DNA of 13,043 nt, from positions 1 to 13,043 of the forward strand of contig CAYJIK010000057.1 of assembly GCA_964370205.1 (NCBI GenBank). Reading direction: 5' to 3'. The translations under genes were made by a program, and so were the position numbers. Under the pieces are notes generated by a model. The model had not been told where the DNA came from. It saw only the letters and a program-made list of their open reading frames with translations, and did not search any database. Source of the DNA: DAMCAP01 sp964370205. Lineage in GTDB: Bacteria; Bacillota; Clostridia; Oscillospirales; Ruminococcaceae. Numbering within the stretch: position 1 is the stretch's first letter; every line of letters starts with the position of its first letter. Shown here piece by piece: positions 6,245 through 13,043 of this stretch.

Positions 6245-9200
6245 CTATGCGTCCTTGTACAATGAAAAGCCCGTTTTACCGTCAGCCCCTACAAGTTTAA
6301 GTGCTTTATCCGCCTTTTCATAGACTTTTTCAAAGCTATCTCCGTGCTCGGGGTATAGCGAGACGCCTATGCTTGCGGAAATGTCCACACTGTTCTCGCC
6401 GTCATTGTATGTCTTGCGAAGAAGGGCACAGAGCTCTGATGCTTTTCTTTCGACAAATGCAATGCTTTTGTAATCGTTGATAAACACGTAAAACCTGCTG
6501 TTGTCCACTCTGCCTATAATGTCAGTGCTTCGGAATGTGTTTCGCAGTATCGAGCCGACATCCTGTAGGCACTCCTGCCCAAACTGCTCGCCGGCAACTT
6601 CGCTAATGCGTCCGAAGTCGGAAAGCTCCACCACAAACAGCGCACCTGTTTCTTTACTGGTAGCGGTGCGTAGGTAGTTTTTGATGTATCGCTCGGTCGC
6701 TTGTTTGTCGTAGACACGGTTTAAAGCGTCTGCCTCAGATTTTTGCTTAAGTATATCCATCTCGATCTTATGTCCTGTCACTTCTGACATTTTACCGATG
6801 GTGCGGTATCGGTTTTGCCTGTTATCGTATATGGTTTGGCAGCTGTATGTATACCATACCACCTCACCATTTGAAAGTGTCACGCAGAACTCGCCTTCAA
6901 ATCGTTCTGTGGCTTGGTTGGCGTTTCTTAGCACAGCCACACAAGTCGGGAACATGGTTTGCCCCAGCTCTGAGTCCAAAAAGTTCTCCACCACCTCCGG
7001 TATACCAAAACGCCTTGCAAAGTCCTCGGAAAACCTGATAGCTCCAGCGGCGACATCAAAATCGTAAAAATCACTACCCGTGAGCGACGCTATATCGCTT
7101 ACAAAGTATTTCTCTTTTTCTAACTGGTTGTGAACTTCGACAAGGTCGGTAATATCGGTGACAGATAGGTAAATACGGTTCCGGCCGTGTTCACTCGCCG
7201 CAATCCTGCCCACAAGCCTGAAACTGTTGTTACTGCCCGACTTGGTGGTGAAGGTGCTTGTGTACTCCATCTGGCCGTATGGGTCGGTCTCGGCCCGCTC
7301 AGCTAGATACTTAAGTAGATAATTTTTGCTTTCAGGATTCATAATCATCAGGCCTTGGTTTTTAAACTTATCCCGAACCTCTTCCCTTGTGTATCCTATC
7401 ATTTCAAAGTAGTAGTCGTTAGCTTCCACAATGGTGAAGTGTTCATCCATCTCGGCTATAAGTAGACCACACGGAACAAATGTATTGGCAAACTTCGCAT
7501 CGTTTATGTTGTAAATCACCGACATATCCGAATCGTCAGCGGTGTTATAGCTTTGTATGTCATTACGGTATTTTGCTTCAAAATCAGGAATTGGCATCGG
7601 CTTGTCAAAGACATACCCCTGCACCGCATCGCAGTTCATGCTTCGCAGTAGTTCCACCTGCTCGGGGGTTTCTATCCCCTCAGCAACTACGTACATGCCG
7701 AGGTTGTGGGACATTTTCACTATGCTGTCAATTAGCATGTCGTCACGGCGTGCATTCTTGCCACCAACGAAAAAGCTTCTGTCCATCTTCAGCGTGTCCA
7801 CATGTAGGTTTTTCAGCATACCAAGCGAAGAATAACCCGCACCGAAGTCGTCGATGGAAATGCGGAAGTTATTATTTCTCAAGTCGGTAAACAGCTCCAC
7901 TATCATGTCCTCGTTCGAGAAAGTGGTGGACTCGGTCAGCTCTATTTCGATGCATTCGTGCGGCACCCCATATTTGTCCGCTATCGCCACGACACCGTCC
8001 ACGAAAAACGGATTTTCCAGATTGAGCCTTGAGCAGTTTATGGAAATAGTGATATGCCCCATGCCGTCGTCCATCCACTTTTTCAAGGTTTGGCACACAG
8101 TTTCAAGGACATATCTGTCAAGCTCAACGATAAAGCCATTCTTTTCAAACAGCGGTATAAAGTCATTTGGATAAATCATATTGCCGTCCGCTTCTATCCA
8201 TCGGACAAGCGCTTCCGCCCCCACCAGTTTATCCTCGTAGGTGCTAAACTTCGGTTGCAAATACACCTTGAATTCCTTGTTATCAATGGCGGCTTTCATC
8301 TTGTTTGTGATTTCAGCTTCCACCATTATTTTTTTACGGAAGCTTTCGTCGTAGTCGCACACCAACACATTCTTAGAGTTCTTTGCGCTTGTGTGCGCTA
8401 AGTTCACCTTTGTCATTATATCCTCGACATCGGTTTCACCCGGTTCAATACTGTATCTACCAATCGTAAAGCTTGCGGCATACTCGGTAAGTTCCGGTAC
8501 GATTGCATCGAAGAATTCCGGTACCGCACTCACCACCACTTCCATCTCGTCAAAGAAGCTACGAGCACCAAACATGGCAAATTCATCTCCGCCCAACCTG
8601 GCGGCAATTGATATCTGATCCCCAAAGCTATCAGCGAACGGCTTTATCGCCTTAAGCACACGGTCTCCCACTTCAAAGCCGAACATCTCGTTTATCGCCT
8701 TGAAGTTCTCAATATCAAACACGACGATAGAGTAGGCGGTTTGTCTGTCACGCTCCAGCACCTCTGCCATTTCAAGCTTTAACTTTGCTAGGTTAGGCAT
8801 GTCGGTGAGCGGGTCATAGTAAGCGGTTTTGATAAGCTTTTTACTCGCTCGTGCCTGGGAGAATGAAATGTACGCCACCAGAAGGACGACAGTCCAGTAC
8901 ACGATACTGCTTATACCTTCAAACTGCACTATCGCCGTGGTTAGCGCACTGCTGAATTGCTCTAGCTCAACATTCAAAGCAAGCGCCCAATCGGTCATTT
9001 CAATAGCGGTATATACCATGATTTTGGGTACACCGTGGTAGTTGTAGTAAAAACCGCCGTCTCTACCTGCTATAATGTCATGCTGAGCCTGTGTGACATT
9101 TTCAATGCCCATTTCCACCACATCACTCTCCGGTATAACAGTAGACCCGGCATGTTTTTCACTGGAGGAAAACACTAAGTTAAGGTTGTGGTCAACTATA

Positions 9201-9769
9201 AACATGTCGCCCATTTCGCTTAAAGAGTCGTCCATAACATCAAATATATTTTTTAGCGGCACCTCGCTGAACAATACCGCAGTCACTTCGTCGTCAACCA
9301 TAACAGGTACTGCAATGTCAAAAGTCATTTCATTAGTTGTAACGGACACATGTGGGCTGGTTACTAAAAACTGTTCCGTGAGTGCAAACATGTACGCCTC
9401 GTTACCGGAAAAATCATGTACCTTCCCCTCACGGGATATGCCGTTACCCTTGAGGTCGACGTAGTAAAGCGTCTCAAACTCTTCACTCTGCGACTGCAAA
9501 GCAAAAAACTCCACGGCGTTGCTCTCGGTTACACCATATTCAGCGACATAGTCAGCAAGTAAGGCAAGAGAAGACCTACCCTCTTGAAGAGTATCGACCA
9601 GCAAAATATTCATCTGCGTACCTACCTGCTGCATTTCACCGATAGTAGTGTCCACTATAGCAGAATCCATTTGGCTTTTTCCCCAATTTATCATAAGCCC
9701 TATAAAGACTATAGCTATGGCAACCACAATCGTTGCCGCCTTTTTAGAACCGACACCTTTACGTTTCAT
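6245..9769 (-). CDS. Cache-GGDEF-EAL-PAS-PAS-degenerate GGDEF c-di-GMP protein
   Basis: An 1174-residue membrane protein. Approximate order: transmembrane helix 12-29, extracytoplasmic Cache-like sensor 30-285 (YYVDLKGNGIS and DIAVPVMV typical), transmembrane helix 289-303, GGDEF domain 315-475 with intact GGDEF (393-397) but no RxxD site, EAL domain 485-730, PAS 760-880, a weaker PAS 890-1000, and a second GGDEF-like domain 1010-1170. The EAL domain keeps Gln505, EALVRW (519-524), Asn578, Glu613 of LTES, DDFGAGYSSL (Asp640, Asp641), Lys661, Glu697 and Gln717, so phosphodiesterase activity is expected. The last domain has DNSRF (1089-1093) in place of GGDEF yet retains RSTD at the I-site position, so it is probably a c-di-GMP sensor. 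The chosen ATG has GGGGG 6 bases upstream. An in-frame ATG at 9802 lacks such a site. First gene of the operon. Confidence 0.94.
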   Translation of the reverse strand: MKRKGVGSKKAATIVVAIAIVFIGLMINWGKSQMDSAIVDTTIGEMQQVGTQMNILLVDTLQEGRSSLALLADYVAEYGVTESNAVEFFALQSQSEEFETLYYVDLKGNGISREGKVHDFSGNEAYMFALTEQFLVTSPHVSVTTNEMTFDIAVPVMVDDEVTAVLFSEVPLKNIFDVMDDSLSEMGDMFIVDHNLNLVFSSSEKHAGSTVIPESDVVEMGIENVTQAQHDIIAGRDGGFYYNYHGVPKIMVYTAIEMTDWALALNVELEQFSSALTTAIVQFEGISSIVYWTVVLLVAYISFSQARASKKLIKTAYYDPLTDMPNLAKLKLEMAEVLERDRQTAYSIVVFDIENFKAINEMFGFEVGDRVLKAIKPFADSFGDQISIAARLGGDEFAMFGARSFFDEMEVVVSAVPEFFDAIVPELTEYAASFTIGRYSIEPGETDVEDIMTKVNLAHTSAKNSKNVLVCDYDESFRKKIMVEAEITNKMKAAIDNKEFKVYLQPKFSTYEDKLVGAEALVRWIEADGNMIYPNDFIPLFEKNGFIVELDRYVLETVCQTLKKWMDDGMGHITISINCSRLNLENPFFVDGVVAIADKYGVPHECIEIELTESTTFSNEDMIVELFTDLRNNNFRISIDDFGAGYSSLGMLKNLHVDTLKMDRSFFVGGKNARRDDMLIDSIVKMSHNLGMYVVAEGIETPEQVELLRSMNCDAVQGYVFDKPMPIPDFEAKYRNDIQSYNTADDSDMSVIYNINDAKFANTFVPCGLLIAEMDEHFTIVEANDYYFEMIGYTREEVRDKFKNQGLMIMNPESKNYLLKYLAERAETDPYGQMEYTSTFTTKSGSNNSFRLVGRIAASEHGRNRIYLSVTDITDLVEVHNQLEKEKYFVSDIASLTGSDFYDFDVAAGAIRFSEDFARRFGIPEVVENFLDSELGQTMFPTCVAVLRNANQATERFEGEFCVTLSNGEVVWYTYSCQTIYDNRQNRYRTIGKMSEVTGHKIEMDILKQKSEADALNRVYDKQATERYIKNYLRTATSKETGALFVVELSDFGRISEVAGEQFGQECLQDVGSILRNTFRSTDIIGRVDNSRFYVFINDYKSIAFVERKASELCALLRKTYNDGENSVDISASIGVSLYPEHGDSFEKVYEKADKALKLVGADGKTGFSLYKDA

Positions 9770-9775
9770 CGCAAT

Positions 9776-9780
9776 CCCCC
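9776..9780 (-). promoter_or_regulatory. Ribosome binding site deciding the start of the EAL gene
   Basis: On the minus strand GGGGG (9780-9776) lies 6 bases before the ATG at 9769-9767. The upstream in-frame ATG at 9802-9800 is preceded by A/T-rich DNA without purine-rich signal and would add residues to the short basic N-terminus before the first membrane helix. Confidence 0.6.
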
Positions 9781-9831
9781 GAGTCTGTATATAATAAAGC
9801 ATTAAATGCTAATAAACATACTATTAAAACA

Positions 9832-9860
9832 ATTATACATAGAATATTAACAAAAATCAA
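9832..9860 (-). promoter_or_regulatory. Sigma-A-type promoter of the c-di-GMP operon
   Basis: On the minus strand a -35 box TTGATT (9860-9855) is followed after exactly 17 bases by a perfect -10 box TATAAT (9837-9832). Transcription would start near 9825 and give a leader of about 55 bases before the ATG at 9769. The leader is too short and lacks the conserved elements for a c-di-GMP riboswitch. This is the best housekeeping-type promoter in the window. Confidence 0.75.
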
Positions 9861-10281
9861 CGCTATTTGCGAAATATAACGCTGATGAAACCCCCAAAAT
9901 ATTATTTCAGCTATTCTGTTGTTCAATATTAACTGTTTTTACCGAAAATCAAAACAATATTTATTGAAAAAACCGCTTGGTTGCAGGCTGCTCAATTTTA
10001 TAGGTTGCGATTTTCCCGTTTATTGTTACATGTATGTTACTTTTGATGGTTGAACCCTTAAGCAAAAATTATCTGCAGTTCCCACAAAATGTCCCCCGAT
10101 TTTTTCCGTACAAACTCCGCATTACAGTGCACATATTTGTCCCACATTGTACATATATATCAAGTAAGCAAAGGTTGTCTTAACGCAGAAAGCGAAATCG
10201 GACATCAAAAAACAACAACCAAAGCGGCATACAAAAAGGCTGTCTGCCGCATATACCACCAGAGAAAGGAATGGTTACAAC
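9861..10281. other. Divergent intergenic region upstream of sipL
   Basis: About 420 bases between the operon promoter and sipL contain no supported gene. The left half is A/T-rich with short A and T tracts. A direct repeat TGTTAC-5-TGTTAC lies at about 10024-10040. A candidate sporulation promoter is listed separately at 10131-10159. A small hairpin (GCGGCA at 10224-10229 with TGCCGC at 10245-10250) sits in the presumed sipL leader. The ~90-residue plus-strand frame here (10089-10364) overlaps sipL in another frame and has no family features. Confidence 0.5.
10131..10159 (+). promoter_or_regulatory. Candidate sigma-E-like promoter for sipL
   Basis: ACATATT (10131-10137) resembles the sigma-E -35 element. 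After 14 bases, CATATATA (10152-10159) resembles the -10 element CATACAAT (five of eight match). Spacing is right for the sporulation mother-cell sigma factor, and sipL is known to be under sigma-E in C. difficile. It would give a leader of over 100 bases. The match is imperfect in an A/T-rich area, so this is a suggestion only. Confidence 0.35.
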
Positions 10282-11811
10282 ATGGAGATGACCGTAAAAA
10301 AGCAGGAGATAATCACGTCAGAACCAGCGGTTATACACGCCGCCGACCAGCCCATAGAATGTGACGTACTTCTCCCCGACTACTACCCCGACATATCAAG
10401 GGTGCTGTGCTGTACAGCAACAGGTGTGGTCACAGACATTTCCCCCAGAGGGGACAGACTAATCGTGGACGGAGTAGCTAACGTAAGTCTAAACTACGCC
10501 TGCGAAAAGGGTATGCTACACAACGCCGAATACAAAGTCCCGTTTACCCGTCAGGTTCAGATTAAAGAGGGCTACTCGCCATCGGGACTTGAGGTAAACA
10601 CCGAATGCCCCCATATAAGCTGCAGAGCCATCAGTAAGCGCCGCCTGGACATCAGCGGTACAGTGTCAATATCCATCCGCTTTTGCGACACAAAGATGAT
10701 GGAAGTTGTTTGCGAAGCTGAGGGCGACGGCGTGCAGATACTCCCCACCGAGGGTACTGCGACCAAGTTAATCGACCAAATCACACGCCAGATACAACTG
10801 CGTGAGGAGATGGAACTGCCCACAGGAATGTCCCCCACAGGCAAGGTTCTCCGTGTAACCTCCTACCCCACCACCGACGAGTGCCGTCTCGTAGCGGGTA
10901 GGGTTGTGGTTAAAGGCAAACTCAACGTGTCGGTGCTGTACCAAACGGAGGACAGCGAAAAGCCCTCCCTCATCACAGGCAGTCTGCCGATAGGGGCGTT
11001 TTTGGACACGTCAGCGGCTTCAAATGACGCCGTATGCACCGCCAAGCTCACGACACTGACCTGCGAGGGCATGTCAGACGGTGAATACGACCCCACCGAG
11101 GGCGGTATAACAATAACCGCAACTCTCATTTGCGATGTCAAGCTGTACGAAAACTACAACTACTGTGGCGCTACGGACGGCTACAGCACAATTATGAACA
11201 GTGAACTGGACACCGCACAGGTCACAACCTCGACACTTTTGGGTATACCGAACTTCAGCTTCCAGCACAAAGAAAGCCTACCTGCAGACGAGGTAGAACG
11301 TAACATCATTGACGTAACAGTAACCCCCACTCACCCCACCGCAATGCTCGAGGACGGTATACTTTTCGCCTCCTGCAAAATGAACTACAAAACCCTCAGC
11401 CACTCGGAAGAAAACGGCATGTTCTGCACCGACCATTCGGCAGACATTAAAGTGTCGCTAGGGAGTTTCGAGTGCGACGGCAACTTCGACTTCCTCCCAC
11501 GCTTCGAGGTGAACACCATTAACTTTGGCACCGATATGGGCAGACCTACCGTCACGGTAGACTATAAAGTTACAGGTACTGCCATGTGTTTCAAAAAGCA
11601 CAACCTCATCACAGACCTCCACCTGGCGGACAAGGAACCATCCCCTGAAAACGAGGGCATAGGTATGCGCATTTACTACGCAAAGCCCGGCGAACAGGTC
11701 TGGGACATCGCTAAGAAATACGGGACGGTGGGCAGTCTTATAGTCAGCGAAAACGCACTGGGAAGCGAAACACTTGAGCGTCCCATGCCACTCATAATCC
11801 CAAGTGTTTAG
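10282..11811 (+). CDS. sipL: SipL-type spore-coat morphogenetic protein (SPOCS/DUF3794 plus LysM)
   Basis: A 509-residue protein with repeated SPOCS (DUF3794) domains in roughly residues 30-150, 175-290 and 320-440, rich in alternating beta strands, and a C-terminal LysM domain (about 462-509, MRIYYAKPGEQVWDIAKKYG onward). This arrangement and length match C. difficile SipL, the functional counterpart of B. subtilis SpoVID. SipL is made in the mother cell and binds SpoIVA through its LysM domain to attach the coat to the forespore. The N-terminal VIHAADQPIECDVLLPDYYPDI segment is typical of the family. There is no signal peptide. AAGGA (10266-10270) lies 11 bases before the ATG, a slightly long gap. 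The next reading frame begins 75 bases downstream and matches the start of SpoIVA, the known partner, which strongly supports the assignment. SPOCS proteins of other function exist, so the symbol is by architecture and context. Confidence 0.88.
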   Translation: MEMTVKKQEIITSEPAVIHAADQPIECDVLLPDYYPDISRVLCCTATGVVTDISPRGDRLIVDGVANVSLNYACEKGMLHNAEYKVPFTRQVQIKEGYSPSGLEVNTECPHISCRAISKRRLDISGTVSISIRFCDTKMMEVVCEAEGDGVQILPTEGTATKLIDQITRQIQLREEMELPTGMSPTGKVLRVTSYPTTDECRLVAGRVVVKGKLNVSVLYQTEDSEKPSLITGSLPIGAFLDTSAASNDAVCTAKLTTLTCEGMSDGEYDPTEGGITITATLICDVKLYENYNYCGATDGYSTIMNSELDTAQVTTSTLLGIPNFSFQHKESLPADEVERNIIDVTVTPTHPTAMLEDGILFASCKMNYKTLSHSEENGMFCTDHSADIKVSLGSFECDGNFDFLPRFEVNTINFGTDMGRPTVTVDYKVTGTAMCFKKHNLITDLHLADKEPSPENEGIGMRIYYAKPGEQVWDIAKKYGTVGSLIVSENALGSETLERPMPLIIPSV

Positions 11812-11825
11812 AACAGCAGAACACC

Positions 11826-11983
11826 GTCAAAAAGCCTTTCAAATTAAAACCACACCAATGACAGGCGGACAGAAAGGAAAGATACAATGATAAACAACAT
11901 ATACGACGATATCGCAAAGCGCACGGGTGGGGATATTTATATAGGCGTCCAATATATAATAAGACTAAGTCAAAAAAGCCTTT
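11826..11983 (+). repeat. Short direct repeat bracketing the spoIVA fragment
   Basis: GTCAAAAAGCCTTT (11826-11839) recurs as GTCAAAAAAGCCTTT (11969-11983), differing by one A in the run. One copy lies between sipL and spoIVA in host DNA, the other just inside the foreign DNA. It could be chance, given the A-run, or a trace of element insertion or recombination. Confidence 0.4.
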
Positions 11984-11985
11984 AA
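11887..11985 (+). pseudogene. spoIVA: spoIVA 5' fragment, interrupted after codon 21
   Basis: An ATG preceded at 8 bases by AAAGGA (11873-11878) opens a frame reading MINNIYDDIAKRTGGDIYIG and then V. This is the conserved N-terminus of SpoIVA (family form: short lead, then DIAxRTGGDIYxGV followed by VGPVRTGKST). The family match ends at codon 21 (11947-11949), a few residues before the expected P-loop. The frame then runs through 11 unrelated codons to TAA at 11983-11985. SpoIVA is the ATPase that polymerises on the forespore as coat basement layer and binds SipL, whose gene lies directly upstream. The start signals are undamaged, so this looks like a clean break by insertion rather than gradual decay. 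The rest of spoIVA should lie beyond the far end of the element. The fragment is short, but the motif and its position make the assignment strong. Confidence 0.85.
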
Positions 11986-12019
11986 TCATGGGGGTTTGCA
12001 GACTTAGTCCTATTTTTTT
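11959..12019 (+). terminator. Terminator-like hairpin at the element boundary
   Basis: ATAAGACTAAGTC (11959-11971) pairs with GACTTAGTCCTAT (12001-12013) at 12 of 13 positions. It encloses a 29-base loop and is followed by seven T residues (12013-12019). It sits 10 bases inside the presumed junction and overlaps the end of the truncated spoIVA frame, so it would stop transcription from sipL-spoIVA entering the element. The inverted repeat could also belong to the recombination or attachment end. Confidence 0.7.
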
Positions 12020-12066
12020 ACCCTATTATACACAGGCATAAAAATGAAAGGAGATCAAAAGCACGA

Positions 12067-12852
12067 ATGTCAAAAGTAATAGCAATAATAAACGAAAAAG
12101 GGGGGACGGGTAAGAGCACCACAACTACAACACTTGCATATCTACTTGCAAAAGCGGAAAAGAAAACTCTTGTGATTGATTTTGATGGACAGGCACATTC
12201 AAGCATTATTTGTGGAGTCAATCCAAATAAAGCAGAAATTACGATTGCGACACTACTAAACAAAGTAATACTTGACGAACCATTGCCCGACCCTGCTGAA
12301 TATATCCATCATAACGAGAATGGTGTTGACCTTATCCCTGCAAACAGCAATTTGTTTGTATTAGAGAGAAATTTGAACAATGTAGATTTTAGAGAAACAA
12401 AACTCAAAGAAGTAGTTGAGCCGTTAAAACCGTTATACGATTACATTTTGGTGGATTGCCTACCCTCGATAGGAACAGCAATGATAAATGTTATGATGTG
12501 TGCGGACAGCATAATTATTCCCACCCAAGCAGAACTTCTATCGGCACAAGGTCTTTCGGAGCTGTTAAAGCATATCAGAGTTATCAAGAAAAACAGTAAC
12601 CACAAGCTATATGTTGAAGGCATACTTATAACAATGGATTCACCGAAAACTGTATTGTCAGCACAGGTGAACTCGATGATAAATGATACATTCGGAAACA
12701 GTATCAAAGTCTTTAAAACTCGCATCCCTCGGTCTATCAAAGTTGCGGAGGCGTGCCTTTATCAGAAAACTGTTTGTGAGTATATGCCCGATAATGCGGC
12801 TGCTATCGCTTATGAAAACTTTGCAAAGGAGCTGATGAACTATGGCACTTAA
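12067..12852 (+). CDS. parA: ParA/Soj-family partition ATPase of a mobile element
   Basis: A 261-residue ParA ATPase. It has the deviant Walker A motif KGGTGKST (11-18) with the signature Lys11 and the phosphate-binding Lys17, an A' motif VIDFDGQA (36-43), and a Walker B strand YILVDCLPSIG (126-136). ParA proteins bind DNA non-specifically in the ATP state and, with ParB, segregate low-copy replicons. In conjugative elements they help maintain the excised circular form. Length and motifs fit the small Soj-like type without an N-terminal DNA-binding domain. AAAGGAG (12047-12053) lies 13 bases before the ATG, longer than usual, and no better in-frame start is seen. parB begins inside its last codons. 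Codon use is more A/T-rich than in sipL, fitting acquired DNA. Confidence 0.93.
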   Translation: MSKVIAIINEKGGTGKSTTTTTLAYLLAKAEKKTLVIDFDGQAHSSIICGVNPNKAEITIATLLNKVILDEPLPDPAEYIHHNENGVDLIPANSNLFVLERNLNNVDFRETKLKEVVEPLKPLYDYILVDCLPSIGTAMINVMMCADSIIIPTQAELLSAQGLSELLKHIRVIKKNSNHKLYVEGILITMDSPKTVLSAQVNSMINDTFGNSIKVFKTRIPRSIKVAEACLYQKTVCEYMPDNAAAIAYENFAKELMNYGT

Positions 12853-13043
12853 AGATAAACCAAAAATTCAGTTAGAAGATTTTGCTGATATGCTCGATTT
12901 TGAGGAAAAAGAACCCTCGAATACAGGCGGTATCACCGAAATGGAATTGTCCGAAATGCTACCGTTCCCCAACCACAAGTATAAACTATATGAGGGCGGG
13001 CGACTTCAAGATATGGTGGAAAGTATCAGCGAGTTTGGTATTA
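12842..13043 (+). CDS. parB: ParB/Spo0J-family partition protein, N-terminal part
   Basis: The first 67 codons of a gene running off the right edge. It starts at ATG 12842, inside the end of parA (11-base overlap), with AAAGGAG (12825-12831) 10 bases upstream. After an acidic lead (about 1-35) comes the start of the ParB N-terminal nuclease-fold domain: MLPFPNHKYKLYEGGRLQDM (39-58), then VESISEFGI. This closely resembles ParB-like proteins of Firmicutes conjugative elements, in which a PFPNHPF-like segment is usual. In chromosomal and plasmid ParB this domain binds CTP and clamps DNA near parS; whether this group does so is not visible. No parS-like site is seen in the window. The overlap indicates translational coupling with parA. 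Confidence 0.88.
   Translation, partial: MALKDKPKIQLEDFADMLDFEEKEPSNTGGITEMELSEMLPFPNHKYKLYEGGRLQDMVESISEFGI

Larger units (their letters stand above)
11950..13043 (+). mobile_element. Left end of an integrated element, probably an integrative conjugative element
   Basis: From about 11950 the DNA no longer matches spoIVA and becomes visibly richer in A and T, with more A/T-ending codons than sipL or pgi. It starts with a terminator-like hairpin, then parA and parB genes oriented into the element. Such parA-parB pairs near one end are typical of Firmicutes conjugative elements of the Tn1549/CTn kind, and are also found on plasmids and some prophages. No recombinase, relaxase or second end is in the window, so class and length are unknown. 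An assembly join between chromosome and plasmid would look similar and is not excluded. Confidence 0.7.

Noticed and set aside
7480..7890. 136-residue plus-strand frame inside the EAL gene
   Set aside because: Opposite-strand shadow within a domain with full EAL catalytic residues.
9770..9825. c-di-GMP riboswitch in the leader of the c-di-GMP operon
   Set aside because: The leader is only about 55 bases and lacks the conserved sequences of either known c-di-GMP riboswitch class.
10089..10364. 91-residue plus-strand frame upstream of sipL
   Set aside because: Overlaps sipL out of frame, no ribosome binding site or family features.
11887..11985. Independent 32-residue small protein instead of a spoIVA fragment
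   Set aside because: The first 21 residues match the SpoIVA N-terminus and the gene lies right after sipL; the last 11 residues are unrelated and run into a terminator hairpin.
12044..12079. 11-codon frame MKGDQKHECQK before parA
   Set aside because: Very short, its start precedes the ribosome binding site serving parA, and it is out of frame with parA.

Overview
The window looks like the chromosome of an anaerobic, spore-forming Clostridia member, probably of the Oscillospiraceae/Ruminococcaceae type. The evidence is a short bacterial-type glucose-6-phosphate isomerase, Gram-positive ribosome binding sites, a SipL-type spore-coat gene followed by the start of spoIVA, long GTAGGGGC-type palindromic repeats between genes, and a Firmicutes-type conjugative-element partition module. 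The species cannot be named from this sequence.

Layout. Positions 1-352 hold no gene I can support. Positions 353-2654 carry, on the plus strand, pgi with a good promoter, a small P-loop ATPase of unknown role, and an orphan PAAR-like (DUF4280) protein. A YjjG-type HAD phosphatase follows (2808-3500). Three palindromic elements surround it (2691-2760, 3550-3609, 3639-3770). The first and third are the same family in opposite orientation, and the third has MITE-like terminal inverted repeats. Positions 3802-9769 on the minus strand form a three-gene cyclic-di-GMP operon behind a strong promoter. It encodes a Cache-GGDEF-EAL-PAS-PAS-degenerate GGDEF protein of 1174 residues, then two multi-pass membrane diguanylate cyclases whose genes overlap by 4 bases. 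After a 0.5 kb divergent intergenic region comes sipL (10282-11811, plus strand).

The most notable structure is at the right end. Immediately after sipL, a well-placed ribosome binding site and start codon open a reading frame whose first 21 codons match the conserved N-terminus of SpoIVA, the sporulation ATPase that binds SipL. At about 11949 the match stops just before the P-loop. The sequence changes to A/T-richer DNA that starts with an in-frame stop and a terminator-like hairpin, followed by parA and parB genes of the kind carried by integrative conjugative elements. The simplest reading is that a mobile element has integrated into the 5' end of spoIVA. This may disable sporulation, or the element may excise during sporulation as skin-type elements do at sigK. 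The other end of the element lies outside the window, so this remains an inference.

How the genes relate: the minus-strand operon is a self-contained c-di-GMP module with synthesis, degradation and probable product sensing. sipL and spoIVA would normally act together to anchor the spore coat to the forespore surface. The genes at 412-3500 are housekeeping or unassigned and show no functional link to each other beyond position.
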